Shown here: positions 39,950 to 49,519 of the stretch, in pieces
How positions within the stretch are numbered: position 1 is the stretch's first letter
How the letters are laid out: each line of letters starts with the position of its first letter
Assembly (NCBI GenBank): GCA_022508445.1
Contig: JAFLVG010000012.1
Coordinates: 1-58,377 of the forward strand
Direction of reading: 5' to 3'
Length of the DNA: 58,377 nucleotides
Source of the DNA: Clostridiales bacterium
GTDB taxonomy: Bacteria > Bacillota > Clostridia > Christensenellales > Pumilibacteraceae
Position numbers and translations under genes: made by a program
Notes under the pieces: generated by a model
Told to the model about the DNA's origin: nothing
What the model saw: only the letters and a program-made list of their open reading frames with translations
Database searches by the model: none

Positions 39950-40025
39950 GAGAGCTTTATATTTACTTCGTTATGCGAAGAGCATAAAAAGCCTCGCCCA
40001 CACACTTTAATAAGCAAATAATATA

Positions 40026-40060
40026 AAAACAGGTATTCGTTAATTCGAATACCTGTTTTA
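40026..40060 (+). terminator. fba terminator
   Basis: Fourteen-pair stem AAAACAGGTATTCG/CGAATACCTGTTTT, six-base loop. Confidence 0.88.
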
Positions 40061-40079
40061 TGTATATCAAGTAGATAAC

Positions 40080-40232
40080 GTATAAAGTAGAAAAAATATT
40101 TTTACGGTTAAACCAATAACTTAAAGTTTTCTTACCTACCTCTTTTATAAGATTAGTAGCGAATGTATAAAGTAGCAAAAATATGTTTACGGTTAAACTA
40201 ATCGCTTAAAGTTTTCTTGCCTACTTCTTTTT
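40080..40232. repeat. Two direct copies of a ~68-bp repeat, period 85
   Basis: Copies 40080-40148 and 40165-40232 share the order GTATAAAGTAG, TTTACGGTTAAAC, CTTAAAGTTTTCTT and CCTAC with few differences. They fill the gap between fba and pfkA; no coding frame in them. Confidence 0.8.
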
Positions 40233-40245
40233 CAAAAGAAGTAGG

Positions 40246-41205
40246 TTATTTGCCTACGATCAGCGCGGTTTGGTAAAGCTCTTCGTCGAAGGTCTTTTTC
40301 ATCGCGCAACCCTCGATAATATCCATGTCGTAGAATTTGTGGTTCTTGATACCTACGATGCGATTGCCTATGCCCTGTTTGAGCAGTTTGACCGCATGCA
40401 CACCAAAGCATGTTCCGAGGTATCTGTCGCGGCACGACGGGCTTCCGCCGCGCTGGACGTGACCGAGCCGCGTGGACTTGACCACCATGTTCGTTCTATC
40501 GGAAAGCTCGGCTTTGAGTTCGTCCGCATGCCCTGCGCCCTCGGCAAGAACAATAATTCCGCTCGTTTTGCCGTGCTCCATACCGCCGCCGAGCGTTTTC
40601 ACAATCTCGTCGATTGTCATTTTGTGTTCGGGAAGGACAATCACCTCCGCACCGCCGCAAAGACCGGTGTAGAGGGCAAGATCGCCGCAGTTTCTGCCCA
40701 TGACCTCGATTATTGAAATGCGCTCGTGCGAGCTCATTGTGTCGCGTATCTTATTGATAGCGTCGAGGATTGTGTTGCAAGCGGTATCGAAGCCGAGCGT
40801 GTAATCGGTGTACGCAAGGTCGTTGTCGATCGTGCCGGGTATGCCGATAGACGGAAAGCCGTGATCGGTAAGCGCCTTAGCGCCCATGAACGAGCCGTCG
40901 CCGCCGATGACGATAATCCCTTCAACGCCGCGCGCGCGAAGATTTTTTATAGCCTTCTGCTGACCTTCCTCAGTCTTGAATTCGGGGCAACGCGCAGTCT
41001 TTAATATAGTGCCGCCGCGGTGGATGATATCCGAAACACTGCGCATATTCATGGGTACAAACAAATCGTCGATAAGACCTTGAAGTCCGCGCTCGACGCC
41101 CATAACTTCCATACCCATACCTATTCCGTAGCGCACAACGGCTCTTATTGCCGCGTTCATTCCCGGCGCGTCACCGCCGCTTGTCAATACAGCTATTTTT
41201 TTCAT
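40246..41205 (-). CDS. pfkA: ATP-dependent 6-phosphofructokinase
   Basis: Phosphorylates fructose-6-phosphate, the committed step of glycolysis. The ATG at 41205 (MKKIAVLTSGGDAPG) gives 319 residues, the bacterial PfkA length; AGAGGTG precedes it. Motifs: GGDAPGMNAAIRA, IGGDGSFMGA, GIPGTIDNDLAYTDYTLGFDTA (catalytic TIDND) and LGHVQRGGSPSCRDR. A TATAAT at 41302-41307 suggests its own promoter after dnaE. dnaE-pfkA is a common Clostridia pair. Confidence 0.97.
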   Translation of the reverse strand: MKKIAVLTSGGDAPGMNAAIRAVVRYGIGMGMEVMGVERGLQGLIDDLFVPMNMRSVSDIIHRGGTILKTARCPEFKTEEGQQKAIKNLRARGVEGIIVIGGDGSFMGAKALTDHGFPSIGIPGTIDNDLAYTDYTLGFDTACNTILDAINKIRDTMSSHERISIIEVMGRNCGDLALYTGLCGGAEVIVLPEHKMTIDEIVKTLGGGMEHGKTSGIIVLAEGAGHADELKAELSDRTNMVVKSTRLGHVQRGGSPSCRDRYLGTCFGVHAVKLLKQGIGNRIVGIKNHKFYDMDIIEGCAMKKTFDEELYQTALIVGK

Positions 41206-41360
41206 TGCAGCACCTCTATGCTCGAATATTATCTTAAAGCGCACGAAAAGCGACTATTTGCCGATAAGCTCATTTGCCATTCCGTTTCATGCGTGGTATA
41301 TATTATAACACATATTATTTTGAAAATAAATAGTTTTTTTGCTTTTTTAAAAAAGATATT

Positions 41361-44300
41361 TTACGTGGCGCTCTGTTCTTTGACGTTCTCTTCACCCAGC
41401 ACCGCGCAAAGCTCGCTCTTGGACAGATTGTCGATTGTGAACTTATCGCTCAATCTATAAAGCTTATTATCGTCCGTGTTTTTAACGTACAGGTAGTCGC
41501 GGCCGCCGCTGTAAAACGCCGCGATCTCGCGCACGCCGTCGAGCTTGGCTTTATCATTAAGCGAGAAATAACAGCAGATCTTGCCTGACATAGCGTCGCT
41601 TTCGGTAAACGGCGTGATGTCGTCAACGTAAATAGTTACGCCGTTGTCGTTCTGCCTGAGCGTTCCGGTAACGGCTACGACGGTGTCCTTTTGCCATAAG
41701 TGTCGTATATTCTCATACGTCCTGCCGAATGCGACGACCTCGACGGTGCCGTACAAGTCTTCGAGTACGCCCGTACCCATGGGATTGCCCTTTTTGGTCA
41801 TTTTATTTACTGTGGACGTCAGCATTCCGCCTATCGTAATCTTGCTGTCAATGGGCGGACAATCCTGCGACTCGGGGTTTAACATCGATGTGTTGCAGTT
41901 AAACTGTTTGAGCTTGTCGATATACGCCGATAGCGGATGCCCCGAAAGGTAAACGCCTGCGACTTCTTTCTCGCGCTTGTACTTCTCGTTGGGCGAATAC
42001 TCGTCCACCTCGGGGTACTTGAATTCCGTCTTGATCTCCGGCGCGACGTCGAAGAACGAAAGCTGTCCGCTTATCTTCGCCGCCCTGTCCTTTGCGACCT
42101 TGTCCATTACGCTCGGAAACGCTGCGATAAGCACGGCACGTTTTTTGCCAAAGCAGTCGAACGCACCTGCGTAAATGAGCGACTCGACCATGCGGCGGTT
42201 AATAAGGCTTTTGCCTGTGCCGTCCTCCATGCGCATAACGAACTCTACGAAATCCTTGTACTCGCCGTTGCGCTCGCGCTCCTCCACTATCTTATTTATA
42301 ATGGGTACGCCCACGCCCTTTATTGCGCCCATGCCGATACGCACACACCCGTCCTCGACAGAGTACTCCGCTCCGGACTTATTGATATTGGGCGGCAGAA
42401 CGGAAATTTTGGACTCTTTAAGGTATGACAGATAATGCGTAAGCTCATCGAGCTTGTTTATGCGGTTGTTGAGCACCGCTGTAAAATACTCGACGGGATA
42501 GTAGCGTTTTAGATAAGCCGTTTGATACGCAACGTGCGCATATGCCGCCGCATGCGATTTATTGAATCCGTAGCTGGCAAACTTGATGAGCATATCGTAT
42601 ATATCGTTGGCGACGTTTGCAGGAACCCCGTTTGCGACCGCACCGGGAATCTTGTTGCCCGTCTTTTTGTCCTCTCCGCCGTTAATAAACACCTTGCGCT
42701 CGGCTTCCATCGCTTCGTGCTTCTTTTTGCTCATCATGCGGCGAATGTTGTCGGCACCGCCCATGGAATAACCGGCGAGCGTTCGCACTATGTCCATGAC
42801 CTGTTCTTGATATACAATAACGCCGTAAGTAACGCCGAGGATTGACTTCATCAGCGGATGTTGATATTTTATCTTGTCGGGCGCTTTCTTGTTCTTAATA
42901 AAGTCCGGGATAGCGTCCATAGGCCCCGGGCGGTACAGCGAGATACCTGCTATGATATCTTCGAGACTGCTCGGTTGAAGCTCGCGCATGAACCCTTTCA
43001 TGCCACCCGATTCAAGCTGGAACACCGCCTCGGTGTTGCCGCTGCCGATAAGCTCATAAACATTGGGATCGTCGTAACCGAGCTTTACAAAGTCGATATC
43101 CACGCCGCGCGTTTCTTTGATATAGTCCGTCGCTTTTTTAATATCGGTAAGAGTAGTCAGTCCCAAAAAGTCCATTTTGAGCAGACCGAGTTCCTCGTCG
43201 ACTATCATGTCGTACTGCGTGACAACGACATCTTCGTTCGTGCGCGAGAGAGGAACGTGATCGGCAATCGGATCGCGACAGATGATAACGCCTGCGGCGT
43301 GCATGCCTATCTGCCTCGGCATGCCCTCTATCTTTTCCGCCATGTCGAGCACGCGCCGCGCCGTAGGATCGTTGTTATATAGCTCCATCATTTCGGGAAC
43401 GCCCGGAATGGGCTTGCCCTCTTTGTCCACACCTCTACCCAAGAGATCTTTTATGTGCATCTTCTCCGAGCCGCGCGGAATCATCTTTGTGATGTTGTTC
43501 ACTTCGTTGAACGGCAGATCGAACACACGCCCGACGTCCTTGATTGCCGCTTTGGTAGCCATCGTTCCGAATGTGGCTATCTGCGAAACATTGTTCTCGC
43601 CATATTTTTTGGTGACGTAGTCTATGACCTCACCGCGCCTGTCCACGCAAAAGTCTATATCGAAGTCGGGATTGCTCACGCGCTCGGGATTGAGGAAGCG
43701 CTCGAAAATGAGCGCGTATTTGAGCGGATCTATCTTGGTTATTCCGATTGCGTAAGCGACGATACTGCCGGCACCGCTGCCTCGCCCGAGCCCTACGGGA
43801 ATGCCTTGACTTTCGGCATAGTTAATGAAGTCCCAAACTATCAAAAAATAATCGACAAAGCGCAATTTTTCTACAATGCCAAGCTCGTATTCGGCACGCT
43901 GACGTATTTCTTCCGTGATCTCGCCGTATCTGACTTTGAGTCCGTCGAAGGTCAGCTTTCGCAAATACTGCTCGGACGTGAATCCGTCGGGCGGAGTGTA
44001 CGACGGCAGAAGCGGTTCCTTCTTGATAAAATACGGATCGCACTTGTCCGCTATTTCGAGCGTAACGTCGAGCGCGTCCTCGTAAGGGAGCGCCGCATAC
44101 ATCTCGTCATACGACTTGATATAGAACTCTTCGGTCGGAAAATACTTGTCGTCCGACACGCTCTCGGCGGACATGTTCGATTCCGCACCGTCGTCGCCGT
44201 CTTCGAGCGTCGAGTGAAAGGAAATCGCCATTAGCACCTTTTGCATTTTGGAATCGGCTTTGGTCAGGTAGTGCGCGTCGTTTGTCGCAACCGTTTTAAC

Positions 44301-44948
44301 GCCGTTCTCTTGCGCGAGCCTTATAAGGTGCGGCAGAACAACCTTCTGATCGGAGATGTTGTGGTTTTGTATCTCTATATAAAAATCTTCGCCGAAAACA
44401 CCCTTGAAACGCTTAATCCACTCATCGGCAAGCGCAAAATTCTTTTTGAGTATAGACTGCGGAATGACGCCAGCTATACACGCGGAAAGGCATATAAGTC
44501 CATTGCTGTGCTTCTTGATCAGCTCAAAGTCCACGCGCGGCTTGTAGTACATGCCCTCCGTATACCCTGCCGAAACTATCTTAATGAGGTTGTGGTAGCC
44601 CTCGCCGTTTTTCGCGAGCAAAATCAAGTGATTGAGCTTGGGCGGCGCGCCGTTCACGCCCTTTTCCTTGACGTGCATGTCTTCGGTCATGTACACTTCG
44701 CAGCCGATAATAGGCTTGACCTTGAACGGTCGGCGCTCCGCCATGAATTTCAAAAAGTCCGCTTCCTTATCTGTGTACTTCACCGCCGCCTTCAAAAACT
44801 CTATCGCACCGTAAAGATTGCCGTGATCGGTCATCGCAATCGCAGGAATATTGAGCTCGTCGCACAACTTAAAAACCTTGTCGGTGCGCACGGCGCCGTC
44901 AAGCAAAGAGAATTCGGTATGAACATGCAAATGCGCAAACGGTTTCAT
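41361..44948 (-). CDS. dnaE: DNA polymerase III alpha subunit (DnaE)
   Basis: Replicative-type polymerase, 1195 residues. The N-terminal PHP domain starts HLHVHTEFSLLDGAV; the C-family polymerase core has GLGRGSGAGSIVAYAIGIT and the metal-binding PDFDIDFC; then IGMHAAGVIIC, the KDNIRRMMSKKK-like finger region (GGADNIRRMMSKKK), helix-hairpin-helix and a C-terminal OB domain (ITIGGMLTSTVNKMTKKG). Bacillota usually have PolC as the main replicase with DnaE alongside. The ATG overlaps whiA by 4 bases. Confidence 0.96.
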   Translation of the reverse strand: MKPFAHLHVHTEFSLLDGAVRTDKVFKLCDELNIPAIAMTDHGNLYGAIEFLKAAVKYTDKEADFLKFMAERRPFKVKPIIGCEVYMTEDMHVKEKGVNGAPPKLNHLILLAKNGEGYHNLIKIVSAGYTEGMYYKPRVDFELIKKHSNGLICLSACIAGVIPQSILKKNFALADEWIKRFKGVFGEDFYIEIQNHNISDQKVVLPHLIRLAQENGVKTVATNDAHYLTKADSKMQKVLMAISFHSTLEDGDDGAESNMSAESVSDDKYFPTEEFYIKSYDEMYAALPYEDALDVTLEIADKCDPYFIKKEPLLPSYTPPDGFTSEQYLRKLTFDGLKVRYGEITEEIRQRAEYELGIVEKLRFVDYFLIVWDFINYAESQGIPVGLGRGSGAGSIVAYAIGITKIDPLKYALIFERFLNPERVSNPDFDIDFCVDRRGEVIDYVTKKYGENNVSQIATFGTMATKAAIKDVGRVFDLPFNEVNNITKMIPRGSEKMHIKDLLGRGVDKEGKPIPGVPEMMELYNNDPTARRVLDMAEKIEGMPRQIGMHAAGVIICRDPIADHVPLSRTNEDVVVTQYDMIVDEELGLLKMDFLGLTTLTDIKKATDYIKETRGVDIDFVKLGYDDPNVYELIGSGNTEAVFQLESGGMKGFMRELQPSSLEDIIAGISLYRPGPMDAIPDFIKNKKAPDKIKYQHPLMKSILGVTYGVIVYQEQVMDIVRTLAGYSMGGADNIRRMMSKKKHEAMEAERKVFINGGEDKKTGNKIPGAVANGVPANVANDIYDMLIKFASYGFNKSHAAAYAHVAYQTAYLKRYYPVEYFTAVLNNRINKLDELTHYLSYLKESKISVLPPNINKSGAEYSVEDGCVRIGMGAIKGVGVPIINKIVEERERNGEYKDFVEFVMRMEDGTGKSLINRRMVESLIYAGAFDCFGKKRAVLIAAFPSVMDKVAKDRAAKISGQLSFFDVAPEIKTEFKYPEVDEYSPNEKYKREKEVAGVYLSGHPLSAYIDKLKQFNCNTSMLNPESQDCPPIDSKITIGGMLTSTVNKMTKKGNPMGTGVLEDLYGTVEVVAFGRTYENIRHLWQKDTVVAVTGTLRQNDNGVTIYVDDITPFTESDAMSGKICCYFSLNDKAKLDGVREIAAFYSGGRDYLYVKNTDDNKLYRLSDKFTIDNLSKSELCAVLGEENVKEQSAT

Positions 44949-45895
44949 TTCTTCTGTTTCTCCTTCTGCTCTTTCTTGTCTACCGTTGAGAGCTTGTTTG
45001 CGGTTTCGATTATTTTATCGTATCTGTGTTTGAGTCCCGACTTGGAAATGCCCAGCTCGTATGCAAGTTCCGAAAGAGAAAGGTCGGGAGAATTGATACG
45101 CGCGTCCGCTGCTTCCACGAGCTTTGGATCGAGCGTGTCGAGTCCCACTTTCTCTTCTATTATCTCGATAGCTTTCGCAACGTCTACTGCGGCGTTGGCT
45201 ATCCTCGTCATGTTGGCAAGATCGCAGTTTTGAAGCCTGTTTATATCCTTTTTCATGGAAAGCGTCACGACCGTATCGACGAGCTTCAAAACGGTCTTGT
45301 CCGCGTGCATTAGCGCAAGACAGTTGCTCACGTTCTCGCTGTCCTTTGCGTAGATGACGGTCTTGTCTGCGCGTAGCATTTTGCGCACGGCTATACCCTT
45401 TTTGGAAAGCAAATTCGCAAGCTCGTCGGCAATACTTTCGCTTACGAACGAAAATTCCAAATGGTATCCGCCTCCGCCCTTGCGTCCCTCCGCGCTCTCC
45501 GCGCCGCGAACGGAAAAGCTGCCGCAGCCCAAGAACATGCCGCGAACATACGCCGAATCGTGTTCGTAAAACCTTTCGGGTATGCCGGTAAGCGTATACT
45601 CGTCGCCGTCGAGTTCGAGTATGCCTAGCATGCGAAGCAGCTTTTCGCAATCGGCATATAACAGTGCGGAATCGCCCGACTTCGAGCTTACCTTAAACTG
45701 TTTCATCATCGCCGCGGCAATATATTCACGAACGAAGTCCACCTGACAGTCAAGCCCAAGCAACATGCCATCTTGCTTGTTCATGGAAAGAGTCATGCAT
45801 GACCTGACAAATCCGGACAGCAAAGCATCACGCTCGTCGTCTTTTAGGCGTAGCTCGGTGAGCTCGCGTTTTACGTCAAGTCCGCTAATCGCCAT
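44945..45895 (-). CDS. whiA: WhiA-family DNA-binding protein
   Basis: 316-residue WhiA: a LAGLIDADG-homing-endonuclease-like N-domain (AYVRGMFLGCGSFSVRG and HLEFSFVSESIADELANLLSKKGI) and a C-terminal helix-turn-helix (RINSPDLSLSELAYELGISKSGLKHRYDKI). It affects cell division and chromosome segregation in Bacillus and sporulation genes in Streptomyces. GGAG lies before the ATG, overlapping the PHP gene by 11 bases. Lacks the usual rapZ and yvcK neighbours. Confidence 0.94.
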   Translation of the reverse strand: MAISGLDVKRELTELRLKDDERDALLSGFVRSCMTLSMNKQDGMLLGLDCQVDFVREYIAAAMMKQFKVSSKSGDSALLYADCEKLLRMLGILELDGDEYTLTGIPERFYEHDSAYVRGMFLGCGSFSVRGAESAEGRKGGGGYHLEFSFVSESIADELANLLSKKGIAVRKMLRADKTVIYAKDSENVSNCLALMHADKTVLKLVDTVVTLSMKKDINRLQNCDLANMTRIANAAVDVAKAIEIIEEKVGLDTLDPKLVEAADARINSPDLSLSELAYELGISKSGLKHRYDKIIETANKLSTVDKKEQKEKQKK

Positions 45896-46721
45896 TGTTC
45901 ACCGCTCCGTTGTTTTTAGATTGACGCGCGGCTTTGAAGTTATTTGAACGGAACTCGGGAAGCCTTTCCCAATTTGCTATCAGCTCGTAAGGAATGCCGC
46001 ACTCTTGAATATACTTTTCGCCGAGCGTCATCTTACCCACGTCGTTCGGATTGTGCGCGTCAGAGTTGCAAATAAACTCGACGCCTGCTTTTACCATTTC
46101 TTTTATCTCGTTTTCGGAAAGACTCTTATGCCTGCCGTTAAGCTCTATATACACGCCGCGCTCGTGCGCGTACTTTGCAACTTCCACGGCGTCGGCAAGT
46201 ATGCCGCGGTTCAAATGCCCGATAAAGTCAATCGGATACTCGTCGATTAAACGCTTGTACGCGATTGTGTTTTGCTCTATTATTTTCTTTTTAGGCAAGA
46301 ATTTGAAAAGAACGTTGCGCGTCCAAAACCGTATATTGCTTGCGACTGTCGGCGTACCGACAAGCGCATGATAACCGCCCTGCACTATTTGAAGCTTGTC
46401 CGCTACGCTCGGCAAGTACTCTATAAACGGCGAAATATCTTTACTCTTGCCGCTTCTGGGATCGAGATTGTGTTCGAGCCCTGCGTAAATCTTGACGCCC
46501 GTTTCACGCTCCGCCTTTACGCAGTCCTCCGTGAGTTTATAAAAAGCGTCCTCGCTTTCCACTCCGTAAACATGCTTAAATCCGTGGTCTGTGATTGCAA
46601 GCTCTTTCAGTCCCACGGCCGCCGCCGCCTCTGCATTTTGCATAACGCTGCCCTTTGCGTGCAGTTTATCGCCCTTACGGCTGTATGTCGTATGGGTGTG
46701 GTAGTCGCCCCAAAACGCCAT
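45885..46721 (-). CDS. PHP-domain phosphoesterase
   Basis: 278 residues of the PHP superfamily: the metal motifs DYHTHTTYS (6-14), ITDHGFKHVYG, GLEHNL, HLNRG and FICNSDAHNPNDVG in the right order. Similar to YcdX/HisK-type phosphatases; substrate unknown. Its ATG directly follows the murB TAA (TAAATG) and overlaps whiA, occupying the place where rapZ/yvcK lie in other Clostridia. Confidence 0.88.
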   Translation of the reverse strand: MAFWGDYHTHTTYSRKGDKLHAKGSVMQNAEAAAAVGLKELAITDHGFKHVYGVESEDAFYKLTEDCVKAERETGVKIYAGLEHNLDPRSGKSKDISPFIEYLPSVADKLQIVQGGYHALVGTPTVASNIRFWTRNVLFKFLPKKKIIEQNTIAYKRLIDEYPIDFIGHLNRGILADAVEVAKYAHERGVYIELNGRHKSLSENEIKEMVKAGVEFICNSDAHNPNDVGKMTLGEKYIQECGIPYELIANWERLPEFRSNNFKAARQSKNNGAVNNGD

Positions 46722-47537
46722 TTAGAATCCTCCGATGTAGATAATTTCCTCTTCCGCCGTCACGCCGCGCTCTGTCAGCGCGTTTCTCATAACGGCAATA
46801 AGCTCGCACACGTCGTGTGCCGTCGCACCGCCAGTATTGACAATAATGTTTGCATGCTTCGGCGAAATCTGTGCGCCGCCTATACGCATTCCTTTAAGCC
46901 CTGCATCGTCCAAAACCTTGCCGACGGAAATGCCGCTCGGGTTTTTGAATATCGATCCGGCGCTCTTGCCCTTCGGTTGTCTTGCGTTTCGCCTTGCCGT
47001 ATACTGCTTGCACAGCGCTTTTATTTTGTTCGAATCGCCGTAATCGAGCGCGAACGCCGCCGACAAAACAACGTCGCGAGGCAGAAGCCCGCTTTTTCTG
47101 TACGAAAACCCAATTTCGTCAGCGGAAAGCCGCAATGTTTTTCCGCCGCGAAGTATGTCCGCATAGACAAGCCGATTTGCAATCGCTCCGTCTTCTGCGC
47201 CTGCGTTCATGCGTACTGCGCCGCCGACAGAAGCCGGAATGCCGACCGCCCATTCCATACCCGAAAGCCCTGAATTTGCAAGATACGCGCACAGCTCGGT
47301 TAATCGTGTACCCGAACCGACTACGACAAGCGCGCCGGTTTTCTCGATTGACTCGAACCGATTTATAACGACAGTGCCGTCGTAACCGTCGTCCGACACA
47401 AGCACATTAGAGCCTCGCCCCAAAAGCAGACCTTCCGAAGAAAACTCTTCAAGCTCACCGCGCGTATTCGCAACCGCAATACGCCGTGCTTTGCCACCTA
47501 TCCCGAAAGTAGTCCATGCGCTTAAATCGTTACCCAT
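46722..47537 (-). CDS. murB: UDP-N-acetylenolpyruvoylglucosamine reductase
   Basis: FAD enzyme making UDP-N-acetylmuramic acid for peptidoglycan. 271 residues: LSAWTTFGIGGKAR, LGRGSNVLVSDDGYDGTVV, GLSGMEWAVGIPASVGGAVRMNAGA, the catalytic serine in PKGKSAGSIFKNP, and the closing EEEIIYIGGF with the catalytic Glu. It lacks ~30 N-terminal residues common in the family but starts at the conserved core. GGAG precedes the ATG. First gene of murB-PHP-whiA-dnaE. Confidence 0.95.
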   Translation of the reverse strand: MGNDLSAWTTFGIGGKARRIAVANTRGELEEFSSEGLLLGRGSNVLVSDDGYDGTVVINRFESIEKTGALVVVGSGTRLTELCAYLANSGLSGMEWAVGIPASVGGAVRMNAGAEDGAIANRLVYADILRGGKTLRLSADEIGFSYRKSGLLPRDVVLSAAFALDYGDSNKIKALCKQYTARRNARQPKGKSAGSIFKNPSGISVGKVLDDAGLKGMRIGGAQISPKHANIIVNTGGATAHDVCELIAVMRNALTERGVTAEEEIIYIGGF

Positions 47538-47623
47538 ATATTCTACTCCGTTTTGAAATTTTTTTCAATAGTTTGGAGCAACTATTTAAAATTTTGTAGG
47601 TACACCTAAATTAAAGCAAAGCA

Positions 47624-47652
47624 TTGCAAAAATCGGCCTGCCGTGCTATAAT
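47624..47652 (+). promoter_or_regulatory. Promoter of lipid-kinase gene
   Basis: TTGCAA, 17-base spacer, TATAAT with extended -10. It leaves a leader of about 125 bases before the ATG. Confidence 0.7.
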
Positions 47653-47785
47653 ATGAACGTCAACACCGATAAAGTATTTTATCTTTTATATGCGCGGCAA
47701 GACCGCATTGCACCGCAAAGAAATATCGGCTACGCGCATAAAAACAACGATGATAAATCGAAAGTAATCGGTTCAGCGGAGAAAA

Positions 47786-48643
47786 ATGGACATAATCGCA
47801 AACGTAAAAAGCGGCAAAGGCAAGGGCGCGAAATGCCTGTCGGCCGTCACCTCTTATCTCGACGAACACGGAATACAATATAATGTGCATGTCACCGAAC
47901 GCGTGGGACACGGCAAGGAACTAGCAAGCGAGCTTTGCAATTCGGGCGCAACTACATTAGTAGCGCTCGGCGGCGACGGCACGTTCCACGAGGTGCTAAA
48001 CGGCATTGACTTCGACAAAGCGCGGCTCGGACTCGTTCCGGCAGGGCGCGGCAACGACTTTGCAATCGGCACAAAAGCGGCGTCGCTCGATCCCGTCAAA
48101 GCAATCGCGGACATCGTCCGCGGCGAGCATAAAGAGCTTGACTACATTCAGGTCGGCGATAAACGCTGTCTTAACGTCGCAGGCACAGGCATGGACGTAG
48201 ACGTACTGTTAAAGACGGCGAACAGCCACAACAAGCTGACGTACACCGCTTCTCTGTTCAGGTGCCTACTCAAATTCAAGCCCTATCATGTCGAAGTCAC
48301 GACAAACGGCGAAACAAAAGAATACGACTGCATAATGGTTGGCGTGTGCAACGGCAGTCAATTCGGCGGCGGAATAAAGCTATCGCCTTTCAGCGTAGCC
48401 GACGACGGCACTCTCGATCTTATGATAGTGGAAAAGCCCAAGCGCACTCCAACGATTTTCGTAATGCCAAAGTTTGTCAAAGGCAAGCTGACAAACAAGC
48501 CGTACTATCACCTTGTAAAATGCGAGGCCGTTCATATAAAAACCCCCGCCCCCGTCGAGCTTGACGGCGAAATATATTACGACCTCGACTTCGACGCGCA
48601 TGTCGTCAAAGGCGGCGTAAAAACGTTTGCGGCAAGTGAATAA
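47786..48643 (+). CDS. Diacylglycerol/lipid kinase family protein
   Basis: 285 residues of the DagK/YegS catalytic family: N-terminal ANVKSGKGKG, the nucleotide loop LGGDGTFHEVLNG, PAGRGNDFAIG, then NVAGTGMDVDVL and FGGGIKLSPFSVADDGTLDLMIVE. It likely phosphorylates diacylglycerol or a related lipid at the membrane. GGAG precedes the ATG. Monocistronic with a terminator. Lipid substrate not determined. Confidence 0.9.
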   Translation: MDIIANVKSGKGKGAKCLSAVTSYLDEHGIQYNVHVTERVGHGKELASELCNSGATTLVALGGDGTFHEVLNGIDFDKARLGLVPAGRGNDFAIGTKAASLDPVKAIADIVRGEHKELDYIQVGDKRCLNVAGTGMDVDVLLKTANSHNKLTYTASLFRCLLKFKPYHVEVTTNGETKEYDCIMVGVCNGSQFGGGIKLSPFSVADDGTLDLMIVEKPKRTPTIFVMPKFVKGKLTNKPYYHLVKCEAVHIKTPAPVELDGEIYYDLDFDAHVVKGGVKTFAASE

Positions 48644-48663
48644 TAAACGTACTGTAATAATAA

Positions 48664-48697
48664 AGGCGAGTGCAAAATATTGCGCTCGCCTCTTTAA
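48664..48697 (+). terminator. Terminator of lipid-kinase gene
   Basis: Imperfect stem GGCGAGTGC/GCGCTCGCC, then TCTTTAATTT. Confidence 0.75.
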
Positions 48698-48724
48698 TTT
48701 AAATACATACTTTAATTGTGTATA

Positions 48725-49432
48725 TTATTTAATCAACCTTTGTCCGCACTTTATGCAGTATTCGCTATCGGTATTATTTTTTGCTCCGCATTTAGTACAA
48801 AAAATATTGATTTGTTCCCCGTTGCCGACAGATTCATTTTGTTTGGCTTGTTCTTCAACATACTCTCCATTTACAATGGCTTCGGATTTGATACGAATTT
48901 GCTCTGCCTGTTTTGCTACGGTGTTTTCCCATTCGCGCATTTTCGAATAATATTCTTCATTATCGTTTTTATAACGAACCCTTTTTACACAATAAGTTAT
49001 AAGGAACAGTACAGACACGACAATAAGTACGCACGTTATAACAATAAGGGCACCCGCTTGCATAAGCATGAATAACAACATTATGCCGACAGGAAGCCCG
49101 ATAATCCCCAGCAACCAATTATTCGACGGTCTTATAGCGTAGTTGCTCGGTTTTGTGCCCAACAGTCGATTATGTTCTTTTTCCAACTCGATTGCTTTAT
49201 TATACCACGGTGCATTTTTATCACGCGAAAAAGTGAGCTTATTAAATGTTGAGTAATGCCTTGTGATAGTCGTTCCCCCGTTAATGAAGTCCTTACTACT
49301 TGTTTGTCCTTCATACTCCTGACAACGCTGATTATTAATAAGTTCCCATCCAAACGCTTCATATTGCTTAATTCTATCGTTTATAATTTTATCGTCCGGA
49401 TAGCATTGAACTGTTGTTGTTTCTCTTGCCAT
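48725..49432 (-). CDS. Membrane protein with C-terminal zinc ribbon
   Basis: 235 residues: a soluble N-part (1-105) predicted to bind or face the cytoplasm, two helices (about 108-125 and 128-148), a polar stretch, and a C-terminal zinc ribbon FCTKCG/YCIKCG. No family recognised. CAGGAGG lies 8 bases before the ATG. AT-rich compared with its neighbours, and divergent from the XRE gene, whose binding site probably lies in this gene's promoter; the pair may be a mobile or acquired module. Confidence 0.65.
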   Translation of the reverse strand: MARETTTVQCYPDDKIINDRIKQYEAFGWELINNQRCQEYEGQTSSKDFINGGTTITRHYSTFNKLTFSRDKNAPWYNKAIELEKEHNRLLGTKPSNYAIRPSNNWLLGIIGLPVGIMLLFMLMQAGALIVITCVLIVVSVLFLITYCVKRVRYKNDNEEYYSKMREWENTVAKQAEQIRIKSEAIVNGEYVEEQAKQNESVGNGEQINIFCTKCGAKNNTDSEYCIKCGQRLIK

Positions 49433-49457
49433 AATTATTTCCTCCTGTGTTTTTTAT

Positions 49458-49487
49458 ATTATAGTACGTTTGTAGCGTACTTGTCAA
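49458..49487 (-). promoter_or_regulatory. Promoter and operator of the zinc-ribbon/XRE pair
   Basis: Minus-strand TTGACA, 18-base spacer, TATAAT. The spacer holds the perfect inverted repeat AGTACG-N7-CGTACT (49463-49481); a further half-site CGTACT lies at 49495-49500, before the XRE gene. Confidence 0.8.
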
Positions 49488-49519
49488 GTAAAAACGTACT
49501 ATTTGCTTATAATAATTTT

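Noticed and set aside
41206-41360. Small RNA between dnaE and pfkA
   Set aside because: Only a -10 and a plain leader are visible; no stable fold or terminator.
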